Assembly: GCA_016722505.1 (NCBI GenBank)
Contig: JADKJH010000005.1
Coordinates: forward strand, 62,001 to 126,000
DNA: 64,000 bases
Direction of reading: 5' to 3'
From: Holophagaceae bacterium
Lineage (GTDB): Bacteria; Acidobacteriota; Holophagae; Holophagales; Holophagaceae
Shown: in pieces, positions 25,815 to 34,676 of the stretch
How the letters are laid out: every line of letters begins with the position of its first letter
How positions within the stretch are numbered: position 1 is the first letter of the stretch
Made by a program: the position numbers and the translations under genes
The notes under the pieces: model-generated
Told to the model about the DNA's origin: nothing
The model's input: the letters and a program-made list of their open reading frames with translations, nothing else
Database searches by the model: none

Positions 25815-26735
25815 ATGAGCGAATTAGCGCTCCGCATCCGCGGGTTGAAAAAACAGTATCCAAATGTGCTGGCCGTAGCTGGCGTGGACTTGGACGTGAA
25901 GCGAGGAGAAGTCTTCGGCCTGCTGGGTCCCAACGGCGCCGGCAAGACCACCACCTTGGAGATGATCGAGGGCCTGACGGACCCGGATTCCGGGGAAATG
26001 GAAATCCTCGGCCTCAATTGGAAACAGAATGGATCGGAAATCCGCTCCCGGATCGGAGTTCAGTTGCAGAGCACTTCGCTCTTCAACAAAATCACGCCCC
26101 GCGAGGCTCTGACCCTTTATGGCGGTTACTACCCCAAGGCCCGGACCGCAGATGAATTATTGGAATTGGTGCAACTCACGGACAAAGCCGATGCCTACCA
26201 CATCACGTTGAGCGGCGGCCAGATGCAACGCCTGGCGCTGGCCATGGCGCTGGTGAACGACCCTGAATTGGTATTCCTGGATGAGCCGACCACTGGCCTG
26301 GATCCTCAGGCAAGGCAAAGCCTGTGGGGTGTGGTCCGGAAAATAAAATCAGAGGGAAGGACCGTGATCCTGACCACGCACTACATGGACGAAGCCGAAG
26401 CGCTTTGCGACCGCCTGGCGATCATGGACCACGGGAAAGTGCTCACCGACGGAACGCCTGCGGAACTCATCTCCCAGCTTGCGATCCCAAGTGTGGTGGA
26501 GCTGAGTTTTGATGGCGGGGCACCATCGAAGGAGCGCTTCGAAGCTCTGCTGGGGACAGCCATTGAAGTGCGCGGGGATCTGTGGGAAATCCCAACCCCC
26601 GACCCAAAATCCCTGCTTCCGAAACTCCTTGAAGCCGCCGAAACAGAGAAGGTTCCTTACCAGCAAGTCCACGTCCGCAGAGCCACGCTTGAAGATGTTT
26701 TTCTACATCGGACTGGCCGCAGTCTGCGGGAGTGA
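25815..26735 (+). CDS. ABC-2 type transporter ATP-binding protein
   Basis: A 306-residue ATPase. Walker A GPNGAGKT (about residues 38-45), Q-loop in GVQLQSTSLF, signature LSGGQMQRLA, Walker B LVFLDEPT and the H-loop in TTHYMDEAE are all intact. A C-terminal extension of about 80 residues is typical of DrrA/NatA-type exporters. It should power the permease at 27280, from which it is separated by a single inserted gene flanked by inverted repeats. AAGAGG precedes the ATG. Confidence 0.93.
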   Translation: MSELALRIRGLKKQYPNVLAVAGVDLDVKRGEVFGLLGPNGAGKTTTLEMIEGLTDPDSGEMEILGLNWKQNGSEIRSRIGVQLQSTSLFNKITPREALTLYGGYYPKARTADELLELVQLTDKADAYHITLSGGQMQRLALAMALVNDPELVFLDEPTTGLDPQARQSLWGVVRKIKSEGRTVILTTHYMDEAEALCDRLAIMDHGKVLTDGTPAELISQLAIPSVVELSFDGGAPSKERFEALLGTAIEVRGDLWEIPTPDPKSLLPKLLEAAETEKVPYQQVHVRRATLEDVFLHRTGRSLRE

Positions 26736-27260
26736 CCACAAAGGCACAGACTAACCACAAAGAAAAAGAAAAAAATGGACCACGAAGACACAAAGACACA
26801 AAGACAAGCCCTGGATGAAAAGGTCCAGGAAACGGCCCGTCTGGCTGTGGATGCGGCTTTCCAGGTCCACTCGAACCTGGGACCTGGTCTGACGGAAAAA
26901 GTCTATGAAGCCTGTTTCTTGTATGAATGCTCAAAACGTGGAATGACTGTCGCCCGGCAAGTGCATGTTCCAATTCAATACGGAGAGATCCGAATCGAGG
27001 CTGGCCTTCGATTGGACATGATCCTCAACGACTGCGTCGTAATCGAACTGAAAGCAGTGGAATCTCTCAACCCCCTGCATAAAGCCCAACTCATAACCTA
27101 CTTCAAACTCACGGGCCTCCGTCTCGGCCTACTCATCAATTTCAATGTCTCAATGATCAAAGACGGGATCCAACAAATCATTCTTTGAACCCATTTTTCC
27201 TTCGTGTCTTTGTGGCTTTGTGGTCCAGTTTTTTTAGTTTTTTGTGCCTTCGTGGTTCAT
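26734..27260. mobile_element. Candidate cassette: GxxExxY gene between long inverted repeats
   Basis: The left arm (about 26734-26809) and right arm (about 27196-27260) are imperfect inverted repeats of some 65-75 bp. Read on the same strand both have the order: TTCGTG/CTTTGTG words ending TGGTCCA, a T-rich block, then TGTGCCTTYGTGGT. They enclose only the GxxExxY gene, whose ATG lies inside the left arm. The left edge touches the ATPase stop codon and the right edge ends 19 nt before the permease ATG, so an ABC operon is split cleanly. Mobility is inference; no target duplication was established. Confidence 0.55.
26775..27188 (+). CDS. GxxExxY protein (PD-(D/E)XK-like)
   Basis: A 137-residue protein. 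GLTEKVYEAC is the defining GxxExxY motif (about residues 37-46), preceded by AAFQVHSNLGPG. RLDMILNDCVVIELKAV provides D...ExK spacing like the PD-(D/E)XK nuclease fold to which the family (PDDEXK_3) is assigned. Biochemical function is not established. The first dozen codons (MDHEDTKTQRQ) are part of the flanking repeat, so the start region is repeat-derived; there is no clear ribosome binding site, only an A/G-rich stretch. Confidence 0.85.
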   Translation: MDHEDTKTQRQALDEKVQETARLAVDAAFQVHSNLGPGLTEKVYEACFLYECSKRGMTVARQVHVPIQYGEIRIEAGLRLDMILNDCVVIELKAVESLNPLHKAQLITYFKLTGLRLGLLINFNVSMIKDGIQQIIL

Positions 27261-27279
27261 TTTTTTCTTGGTGGTGAAC

Positions 27280-28338
27280 ATGTTGCTCTGGCGCCAATTT
27301 TTGATGGAATGGAAACTTTATAGCCGCGACCGGGCGGCGATGTTCTGGACGTTCGCTTTTCCCATCCTGATGCTCCTTGGTTTTGGAGTGATCTTCCGGG
27401 GGGGCGACACTCCCAGGCTCAGCGTTGTCTGGGTTCAACCGGCCCAGATGACCCCGAAGGATGGAGCGCTCCTGAAGACCCTTGAGCAATTTCCCACGAG
27501 GCTCATCACGCTTTCACCCAAAGAAGCGGAAACCAGATGGGCGAAGGGCGAAACCGCCGTACAGATCGAATCCACCAGCGACAGCTTTCGCATGAAGGTG
27601 AACAGCTATCTCCTGGCCCAGGGCCAGATGACAGCGCAGGTCGTGCAGCAGGCCTTTCTGATTTCTCAATCCCAGCTCCAGGGGCAACCCTTACCCAAGC
27701 TCATTCCCGTGAGCATGGAAAGCCCTGGCCACGCCAAGGCCGCCAATTACGCGGCCTTCCTGCTGCCGGGCCTGCTCGGCATGAACTTGATGAGCATGGG
27801 GCTTTTCGCGGTGGGCATGGTGAATGTCAGCTACCGCGAAAAGGGAAAGTTCCGAAGGCTCGCTGTGACCCCACTGCCCAAGTGGATATTCCTCCTGGGG
27901 CAGGTGATGCATCGCCTCACCGTCACCTTGATTCAAACCATCTTTCTGCTCATCGTCGGGCGCCTAGTGTTCGGTATCGAGAACCAGGGATCCTACATGC
28001 TGCTGGCCGTCGTGATGGTGATCGGAACTGCCTGTTTCATGGCCATGGGTTTCGCGCTCTCCAGCTTCGCGGACACCAGCGAAACCTACGCGGCGATTTC
28101 GAACCTGCTGTTCTTTCCGATGATGTTCCTGAGCGGTGTCTACTTTACGTTGGATGGTGCGCCGAAATGGCTCCAGCAATCGGTCATCGCCCTGCCCCTC
28201 TCGCCCTTTTTGAAAGCTCTCCGCGCGGTCTACAACGACGGCGCAGCACTGACCACCCACGTTTTTGGATTGGGAATCGTCGTCATCTGGACCGTGCTCT
28301 GCTTCGGCCTGGCAGTGAAACGATTCCGGTGGGCGTGA
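27280..28338 (+). CDS. ABC-2 type transporter permease
   Basis: A 352-residue membrane protein: an N-terminal helix (FWTFAFPILMLLGFGVIF), a soluble loop of about 130 residues, then five further helices, ending near KALRAVYNDGAALTTHVFGL. MTFFSG-like element FPMMFLSGVYF is the ABC-2 permease signature. I chose the ATG at 27280 (after GGTGGTG); an in-frame ATG at 27244 lies inside the inverted repeat. It pairs with the ATPase at 25815. Substrate unknown; relatives export drugs, lipids or polymers. Confidence 0.9.
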   Translation: MLLWRQFLMEWKLYSRDRAAMFWTFAFPILMLLGFGVIFRGGDTPRLSVVWVQPAQMTPKDGALLKTLEQFPTRLITLSPKEAETRWAKGETAVQIESTSDSFRMKVNSYLLAQGQMTAQVVQQAFLISQSQLQGQPLPKLIPVSMESPGHAKAANYAAFLLPGLLGMNLMSMGLFAVGMVNVSYREKGKFRRLAVTPLPKWIFLLGQVMHRLTVTLIQTIFLLIVGRLVFGIENQGSYMLLAVVMVIGTACFMAMGFALSSFADTSETYAAISNLLFFPMMFLSGVYFTLDGAPKWLQQSVIALPLSPFLKALRAVYNDGAALTTHVFGLGIVVIWTVLCFGLAVKRFRWA

Positions 28339-28341
28339 GCA

Positions 28342-28455
28342 GAGTTGAAGAGTGAGGCCCGAAGCTCCCAACTCTTCAACTCTTCGACTCTTCAACTCTT
28401 CGACTTTTCGACTTTTCGACTTTTCGACTTTTTGACTTTTTGACTTTTTCGACTT
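28342..28455. repeat. 8-bp word array with a perfect inverted partner
   Basis: GAGTTGAAGAGT (28342-28353) is the exact complement of ACTCTTCAACTC (28371-28382). The right side continues as about ten tandem copies of an 8-bp word RACTYTTC to about 28455, drifting to GACTTTTT. It lies between co-directional genes. The same word occurs in the sucD leader (38441-38505) in the same sense relative to the downstream gene. Confidence 0.75.
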
Positions 28456-28551
28456 GGCACTTTTTGCCCGATGGCGGCCCCCTCGATATTCAGCAATCAG
28501 CATTCCTGATTACCTCCTCAGCCCGTTATCCTTGAGGGTTGGAGCATCCGC

Positions 28552-29820
28552 ATGAATGATCGAAAAGCCCGCATGGCCATCTTCCTGACGGTCTTCATGG
28601 ACCTGCTCGGATTTGGAATCGTGATTCCTATCCTGCCCCTGTACGCCGAGCACATTGCGACCCAGGGGCAGTCCCCATGGATGCAAGCCACCACTGGCTG
28701 GATGCATTTGCAGGATGTAGGCGCCTTCTGGGCCGGAATCGTTTTCATCAGTTTTTCCGTCATGCAATTCATCGCTACGCCCATATTGGGGCGGATCTCC
28801 GACAAGGTTGGGCGCAAGCCGGTGCTTTGGATGTCGTTGATGGGATCGGCCATTGGCTACTTGATGATGGCCCTCACCATGCGCTTTGAATGGGTGCTCG
28901 CCGCGCGGGTCCTGGATGGAATCACGGGCGGAAACATCGCTGTGGCCCAGGCAGCGATGACCGATGGCTCTAAACCCGAAGAGCGTTCCAAACTGCTGGG
29001 CATGATCGGCGCGGCCTTTGGCCTTGGCTTTGTCATCGGCCCGGCCCTGGCAGGGGTTCTCGCTGGCTCAAAGCTTGGCGAATCCATGCTTGTGCAGCAC
29101 GGATGGCACCTGCCTTTCTTCGTGGCCGCAGGTCTATCTTTCCTGGCTGCGACCTTCGTGCTGGCTTGGCTCCCCGAAACGCTCACCCCTGAATTGCGCG
29201 CCAAAGCCAAGACTCAGGAAAGCCGGGGGCATGCCTTGGTGGTTGCCTTGAAACGCCCCGGAATGCCCCAGCTATTGTTCATCGCACTGCTGGCCATGTC
29301 CGGATTCGCGATGATGGAAGGCACTTTCAGTTTGCTGGCCCATGCCCGATTTGGATTCGGCCAGCGGGAAGTTGGTTATCTGTTCGCCTTCATCGGCATC
29401 TTGATCGTGCTTTATCAAGGAGGCCTGGTGCGCATGGTAAGCAAGCGGATTCCCGAGCGGGCGGCCATTCTTTCTGGACTTACCCTGATGGCCTGCACTC
29501 TTCCATTTCTCCCGTCTTCCCCTTGGAAATGGCCTTTCTTGCTTCTGATGATCCCTTTGTCCTGGGGATCTGGGATGAACGGCACCGCCACCAGCGCCCT
29601 GGCATCGCAGATCACGCCCCCCGAAGAACAAGGGAGCCTCTTTGGTGCCATGGGAGCCATGCAGGGCCTCGGCCGGATCATCGGGCCCGCAGTGGGCACC
29701 TTCGCCTTTGCGAAATGGGGCTACGCGTCGCCTTATTTCATCGCCACGGCCACCGTCGCTTTGGCCCTCTTGCTGGCATTGACCCTTCACAATGTGCATA
29801 GCGGGTTGAAAAATGCTTGA
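28552..29820 (+). CDS. MFS transporter, TetA/TCR type
   Basis: A 422-residue twelve-helix proton antiporter. The N-terminus MAIFLTVFMDLLGFGIVIPI and loop 2-3 motif GRISDKVGRKPVL (motif A) are typical of the TCR/Tet and multidrug group; motif C region GFVIGPALAGVLAG is present. It would export a drug or metabolite; substrate unknown. It overlaps hutH by 8 nt, so the two are translated together. A possible role in histidine or urocanate movement is only suggested by position. Confidence 0.88.
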   Translation: MNDRKARMAIFLTVFMDLLGFGIVIPILPLYAEHIATQGQSPWMQATTGWMHLQDVGAFWAGIVFISFSVMQFIATPILGRISDKVGRKPVLWMSLMGSAIGYLMMALTMRFEWVLAARVLDGITGGNIAVAQAAMTDGSKPEERSKLLGMIGAAFGLGFVIGPALAGVLAGSKLGESMLVQHGWHLPFFVAAGLSFLAATFVLAWLPETLTPELRAKAKTQESRGHALVVALKRPGMPQLLFIALLAMSGFAMMEGTFSLLAHARFGFGQREVGYLFAFIGILIVLYQGGLVRMVSKRIPERAAILSGLTLMACTLPFLPSSPWKWPFLLLMIPLSWGSGMNGTATSALASQITPPEEQGSLFGAMGAMQGLGRIIGPAVGTFAFAKWGYASPYFIATATVALALLLALTLHNVHSGLKNA

Positions 29821-31306
29821 ACTCAATGGACTGAATCTGGATGCCGGGGGACTGACCCGGATCGCAGCAGGAGAATTGGTTTCGTTAGACCCTGCTGCTC
29901 TTGCGTTGGTCTCGGAAAACCGTGCTGTCATTGATCGCATCCTGGCGGAGGGCCGAACCGTCTACGGAATCAACACAGGCTTCGGCCAGTTCGCGACGGT
30001 GGTGATTCCGCCGGACCAGCTCCAGCAGTTGCAGCTCAATCTCATACGCAGCCATGCTGCGGGTGTGGGCGAGCCCCTGCCCCTTGATCAAACCCGGGCG
30101 CTCATGGCCGCACGCATCAATTGCCTGCTCCGGGGCCATAGCGGCATCCGGCCCGAACCCATCCATCAGCTGGCGGCCTGTCTGAACAAGAACGTGCTGC
30201 CAGTCATCCCGTGCCAAGGCAGCGTAGGTGCCAGCGGCGATCTCGCGCCGCTTGCGCACATGGCCTTGATGCTGGTGGGGGAGGGTCTCGCGTGGCAGAA
30301 CGGAAAACAGGTTCCAGGCGGGGATGCATTAAAAGCCCAGGGCCTGGAGCCCATCCAGTTGCAAGCCAAGGAGGGCCTAGCCCTCATCAATGGGACCCAG
30401 CTGATCACATCCTTGGGTTGTCTCGCCCTGGAAAGGCTGCGGGATCTCACTGCCTTGGCGGATGAGATCGCAGCCTTGTCGCTTGAGGCCTTGCGAGGGT
30501 CACGGGCTCCTTTCGATCCGCGCATCCACGCGGCGCGCCCCCATCCTGGCCAAATCGAAGTCGCCGCGAATCTGCGGCGAATCCTGGGCCCGACTTCCGA
30601 AATCGCCGACAGCCACCGTGACTGCCATCGCGTGCAGGATGCCTACTCCCTGCGCTGCCTTCCCCAGGTCCATGGAGTCGCCCGGGACACGCTGCGCTTC
30701 GCGGGCGAAATCCTGGAACGTGAGCTGAACAGCGCCACGGACAATCCAATGATCTTCACAGATACCCAGGAATCGCGTTCTGGCGGCAATTTCCACGGCC
30801 AGTACCCGGCTTTTTCCTGCGATGTCCTGGCCATCATCTGCGCGGATCTGGCCAGCATCTCCGAGCGGCGCCAGGAACGGATGGTGAACCCCGCCTACAG
30901 CGACCTTCCTGCCTTCCTCACCGGGCACGGCGGTTTGGAATCGGGTTTCATGATGGCGCACGTGACTTCGGCGGCGTTGGTTTCGGAACTCAAAGGGCTG
31001 GCCTCTCCCGCATGCGTGGACAGCATTCCCACCAGCGCAGGAAAAGAAGATCACGTCAGCATGGGCCCCATCGCGGCGCGCAAGCTCTTGCGGGCCGTGG
31101 ACGGCCTGGAACAAGTGCTGGCCATCGAAGCGCGCATGGCGCTAGAAGGTGTCCGCCTGGTGGGACTTGCCCCGGCGGTGGGGTTGCAATCCCTGATGTC
31201 GAAGCTTTCAGCGGCCTGCGCACCGTGGCGTGACCGGCCTATGTTTGAGGAAATCAGCCTTTCCCTACAAGCGCTGCGGCTCCATATGCGAGAATTCCAG
31301 GCATGA
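29813..31306 (+). CDS. hutH: Histidine ammonia-lyase
   Basis: A 497-residue enzyme making urocanate and ammonia from histidine. GASGDLAPLAH (about residues 139-149) supplies the Ala-Ser-Gly that cyclises to the MIO cofactor. YGINTGFGQF carries the catalytic Tyr loop, RSHAAG has the Ser-His pair typical of histidine rather than phenylalanine or tyrosine lyases, and GKEDHVSMGPIAARK is the C-terminal signature. No hutU, hutI or hutG is in the window. The gene overlaps the MFS gene upstream by 8 nt and the HD gene downstream by ATGA. Confidence 0.94.
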   Translation: MLELNGLNLDAGGLTRIAAGELVSLDPAALALVSENRAVIDRILAEGRTVYGINTGFGQFATVVIPPDQLQQLQLNLIRSHAAGVGEPLPLDQTRALMAARINCLLRGHSGIRPEPIHQLAACLNKNVLPVIPCQGSVGASGDLAPLAHMALMLVGEGLAWQNGKQVPGGDALKAQGLEPIQLQAKEGLALINGTQLITSLGCLALERLRDLTALADEIAALSLEALRGSRAPFDPRIHAARPHPGQIEVAANLRRILGPTSEIADSHRDCHRVQDAYSLRCLPQVHGVARDTLRFAGEILERELNSATDNPMIFTDTQESRSGGNFHGQYPAFSCDVLAIICADLASISERRQERMVNPAYSDLPAFLTGHGGLESGFMMAHVTSAALVSELKGLASPACVDSIPTSAGKEDHVSMGPIAARKLLRAVDGLEQVLAIEARMALEGVRLVGLAPAVGLQSLMSKLSAACAPWRDRPMFEEISLSLQALRLHMREFQA

Positions 31307-32049
31307 TCCCCCCCAAGGCGCGAGCCAAAGGCAAAAAGCTGAAGGAATCCGTTCGCGTCCCCTGGCGGACGCGCTGCGAGGCGGACCTGCGTGCGTTCAC
31401 GGATGCTGATGCCATTCGCTTCTGGAGCATCGCCCATCAGGTGGATGGAGAAGCGAGGCCCATCTTCAATTACCGCTTTGAGCATACGCTCGCTGCGGTG
31501 AAACTAGGGCGCTGGCTCTGCCCCCAAGTCAACGCAGACCTAGACATAGTTGAATGCGCCCTCTGGCTCCACGACTGCCGGAAAAAGCTGAAGGACCCTC
31601 TCACGAAGGATACCCATGCCCTTGATGCCTCTGCCGAGGTCTCGGAGATTCTCCAAGGCACTGACTTTCCACAGGCGAAAATAGCGGCTGTCCGGCATGC
31701 CATCGAACATCACGTCGGCCTGAAGCTCACGAAAAAGCTATCTCCCATTGAAACGGCCTGTGTCTGGGACTGCGACAAGCTGAGCAAGCTGGGCGCCGCA
31801 AGTCTGATCCACTTCGGCTGCATCAGCGGGGGATTCCAGCCCATCACCACCGAAGACATCCTGTTGCGCAGCGAGGCCTGGCTGGAACTCTGCCGAGTCA
31901 TCGCCGCCAGCATGAATACCCTCCCTGGAAAAGCTGAAGCGGAACGCAGGCTGGCATTTCTCTGCGCCCACTATCAGCAGCTAGGCAATGAGTGGAGAGA
32001 GCCCCTGGAGGCTCCATCTACCAACCCGCTCAAGAGCCCTGTTCGATGA
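31303..32049 (+). CDS. HD-domain protein
   Basis: A 248-residue cytosolic protein. FEHTLAAVKLG, then ALWLHDCRKK (His-Asp), AIEHHVG and VWDCDKL give the H...HD...H...D pattern of metal-dependent HD phosphohydrolases. The substrate (nucleotide or other phosphate ester) cannot be read. It overlaps hutH at the start and the HEAT-repeat gene at the end, both by ATGA, so it sits in a tightly coupled run of five genes. Confidence 0.75.
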   Translation: MIPPKARAKGKKLKESVRVPWRTRCEADLRAFTDADAIRFWSIAHQVDGEARPIFNYRFEHTLAAVKLGRWLCPQVNADLDIVECALWLHDCRKKLKDPLTKDTHALDASAEVSEILQGTDFPQAKIAAVRHAIEHHVGLKLTKKLSPIETACVWDCDKLSKLGAASLIHFGCISGGFQPITTEDILLRSEAWLELCRVIAASMNTLPGKAEAERRLAFLCAHYQQLGNEWREPLEAPSTNPLKSPVR

Positions 32050-34673
32050 GCGCTCACCTTTCATTGCTGGAGATTTTTCAGCGGACGCTGAAATTCCTCC
32101 AGGTGTATCCTCCGGACGATCCAAAAGCCACCCAGGCCCTCCAAGCTGTGTACGAGGCGCTTTCGGAACAACTGGAATTCTCAGGCTCCCTGGAAATCGA
32201 TGTATTCCAGTCACGGGGCAGGTTCCAATTGCTGGCCAATGGCCAACTCATGGACGGGCCGGTCCAGGCGGTCACATCTTTGGCCCAATCCCTGATCGAC
32301 CGGCGCATCCACCGCATCAGTTTCGAGCGTGGCATGGATGAAGACGAGCTTCGCATCCTGTTCTTCCTGCTCCAGCTCAAGCCCCAGCGGTTAGTGGAAC
32401 TGGGCGGTCCCACGACCTTCTCATCGGAAATGCCGAACATCCTGTTGAACGAGGGCGTCACCCTTTCAGGCGTGGGAGGGTTAAGCCGGCCCGTTCCGGT
32501 TCTGCCTGTGGAAATGCCCGCTCCCACAGCGCCTGAACCCATAACCCAGCCCACACCGTTCCCGATCCTGAACACCATGCCGTTGGCCAACATCCCCATG
32601 GAAATGCCGACACCGCCTTCCATGAAGACGCGGCCCCTCCCCCCCGAGTTGGATCCTTCGGTTTTTGACCCTGCTCCAGCTCCGCCGATACAGAAATCCT
32701 CGTCAGTGCCCATGGCGCACTCATCCCGAATCACATCCGCCAGAGACACTCTGAACGCTCTGCTCGGGCCCCCGCTGCCGGAGCCCGATATTCCAGCGGA
32801 AGAGGCTCTGCCGATCCCGCCAGAACCACTACCGCCTCTTGAGCCTGCGCCTGAGCCAGTCCCGCCGGCCCCACTACCCGCTTTGCACGAACGGCTCGTG
32901 GAACTGTTCATGCCCATCGCGGAAGCTGCGCAAGGATTGCCACCCAAGGCGGCTGCTCCCTGGGCCGTAGAGCAGTTGGATGTTTTGCGCAGATCCGAAT
33001 TGCGTTTTGCGGACCTCACCGCGCTGCAGGGTGTAGGAGAAATGCTCAAGCTGAACCGCGAAGATCCAGTCGTGCTCAGGGACGCGCTGCGAAAAGCCCT
33101 CTGGTCCCTGCCTCCTTCCAGCCAGGGCGCGATCCTTCTGGGCTTGCCGGTATTCCCGCCCGGAGAACACGCCCTGCAGCGCGCCATGGATTACCTGGCT
33201 CCAGAGCTGTTGGCGCAAACTGTCGCGGAGGTGGAGCTGCGCATACGCCCGCCCCGCCCCCAACTTGCCCTTCTAGTGGCCACGTTGCTCCATTGCGTCA
33301 AGGATCGGGACATGAGTCTCGAAGCTTTGAGAGGACGGCTCCAGTTCGAAGGTTGGGACATCCTGGACCTGGAATCGCTTTATGCGGATATACGCTGGGA
33401 ATGCCAAGGCACGGATACAAAGCTTGATCTGGCCGTGCGGGACCAGGGCCTGATTGACCTTGAGCCATCGCAAATCGGAAGCATCTGCCGCCAATCCATC
33501 CGCAGCGGCCGCATGGATGCATTTCAAACCTTCTGGAAAGCCTTGGAAGAATCCATTTGGGGGCAGGATGACACCCGGCGGCGGAAGGCGGCGCAGGTCT
33601 TCGCGGATCTCACGGAGTGCGTCGTCGATCCAGGCATTCCCTTGGGCTACGATCTCAAATTAAGGGAGTTGTTGACCAAGCACATTACTTTGGAGATGGA
33701 CCCCGAGGCCCTGGGCTGGATGTGCCAAGGTATCGAATCCCTCGTATCCCAGGCCATGGTGAAGCCCGATCTGGACTATGCCGGCCGCCAAGTGGAGGCC
33801 ATCCTGGATCTCTCGGTTTCCAGCGCGAGCAAAGCCGGTGGCGCCAAGATCTCCCAAACCCTTCATGATCTCTACCTGCGCATGGCGGGACCCCGCAATG
33901 TCAATGCGCTCCTACCGTTGATCCACCAAAAGCAATCTGAGCCCATCGCATCCCAACTGGTGCGACTTCTGGGGTTGCTCGGCCAGCCAGCGGCACGGCA
34001 TCTAGTCTACTGCTTGGGTCAGGAAGAAGATCGCGCCAAACGCTATAAGCTTCTGGATGCGCTCCGCGCCATCGGGCCCAAAGCCGAACTGCCCTTGAGA
34101 GAAGCCCTGGCGGCGCCTGAATGGTACTTGGTGCGCAACGTGGTTTCTCTCTTGGGGGAAATTGGCGAGACCTCCGCATTTGACGACGTGGCTCTGACCC
34201 TATCCCACAAAGATGCCCGGGTTCGCCGGATGTCCGCCAAGGCCCTCGGCCAGTTGGACGCCGGGCGGGCGATTCCCCTATTGATTGAAGCCCTGCCCAA
34301 TGCCGATTCCAATACGTTGATCGAGCTCGTGGCCCAGCTTGGCGAACTGAAAGATCCAAGAGCTGTATCGCCCTTGGTTGAGCTGCTCCAGGAAGGAAAA
34401 GCCTCGGATCCCGAGACTGAAAAATTGCGTCAAGCCATCCTCGAATCCCTGGGCGCCATCGGTTCTCCGGAAGTAGTGCCTTTGCTTTCAAAGTTATTCA
34501 AAAAGAAGGGGTTCCTGGGGCGGCTGGAGCCCCTGCCCTTGCGCATGGCCGCGGCACGCGCCCTGGGAGCCATTGGTTCCCGGGAGGCCCGTGAGGCCAT
34601 GGCTTTGGCACTTGAAATCGAAAGCAAGGATGAAGTGAAAGCACTTTTGCGAATGCACTTGATGGGGGATTGA
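32046..34673 (+). CDS. HEAT-repeat protein with conserved N-terminal domain (paralogue 1)
   Basis: An 875-residue protein without signal peptide or membrane helix. Residues 1-150 form a domain (FQRTLKFLQVYPPDDPKATQ...ISFERGMDEDELRILFFLL...VELGG) shared with the next gene. Residues about 155-290 are a Pro/Ala/Glu-rich linker. The rest is helical; from about 620 to 870 short HEAT repeats are clear (e.g. RRMSAKALGQLDAGRAIPLL, LPLRMAAARALGAIGSREAR). It is probably a scaffold or sensor; function unknown. The ATG at 32046 overlaps the HD gene stop. Confidence 0.75.
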   Translation: MSAHLSLLEIFQRTLKFLQVYPPDDPKATQALQAVYEALSEQLEFSGSLEIDVFQSRGRFQLLANGQLMDGPVQAVTSLAQSLIDRRIHRISFERGMDEDELRILFFLLQLKPQRLVELGGPTTFSSEMPNILLNEGVTLSGVGGLSRPVPVLPVEMPAPTAPEPITQPTPFPILNTMPLANIPMEMPTPPSMKTRPLPPELDPSVFDPAPAPPIQKSSSVPMAHSSRITSARDTLNALLGPPLPEPDIPAEEALPIPPEPLPPLEPAPEPVPPAPLPALHERLVELFMPIAEAAQGLPPKAAAPWAVEQLDVLRRSELRFADLTALQGVGEMLKLNREDPVVLRDALRKALWSLPPSSQGAILLGLPVFPPGEHALQRAMDYLAPELLAQTVAEVELRIRPPRPQLALLVATLLHCVKDRDMSLEALRGRLQFEGWDILDLESLYADIRWECQGTDTKLDLAVRDQGLIDLEPSQIGSICRQSIRSGRMDAFQTFWKALEESIWGQDDTRRRKAAQVFADLTECVVDPGIPLGYDLKLRELLTKHITLEMDPEALGWMCQGIESLVSQAMVKPDLDYAGRQVEAILDLSVSSASKAGGAKISQTLHDLYLRMAGPRNVNALLPLIHQKQSEPIASQLVRLLGLLGQPAARHLVYCLGQEEDRAKRYKLLDALRAIGPKAELPLREALAAPEWYLVRNVVSLLGEIGETSAFDDVALTLSHKDARVRRMSAKALGQLDAGRAIPLLIEALPNADSNTLIELVAQLGELKDPRAVSPLVELLQEGKASDPETEKLRQAILESLGAIGSPEVVPLLSKLFKKKGFLGRLEPLPLRMAAARALGAIGSREAREAMALALEIESKDEVKALLRMHLMGD

Positions 34674-34676
34674 CTC

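Noticed and set aside
28370..28460. Short regular repeats considered as a CRISPR array
   Set aside because: The unit is 8 bp with no spacers and no cas genes are in the window.
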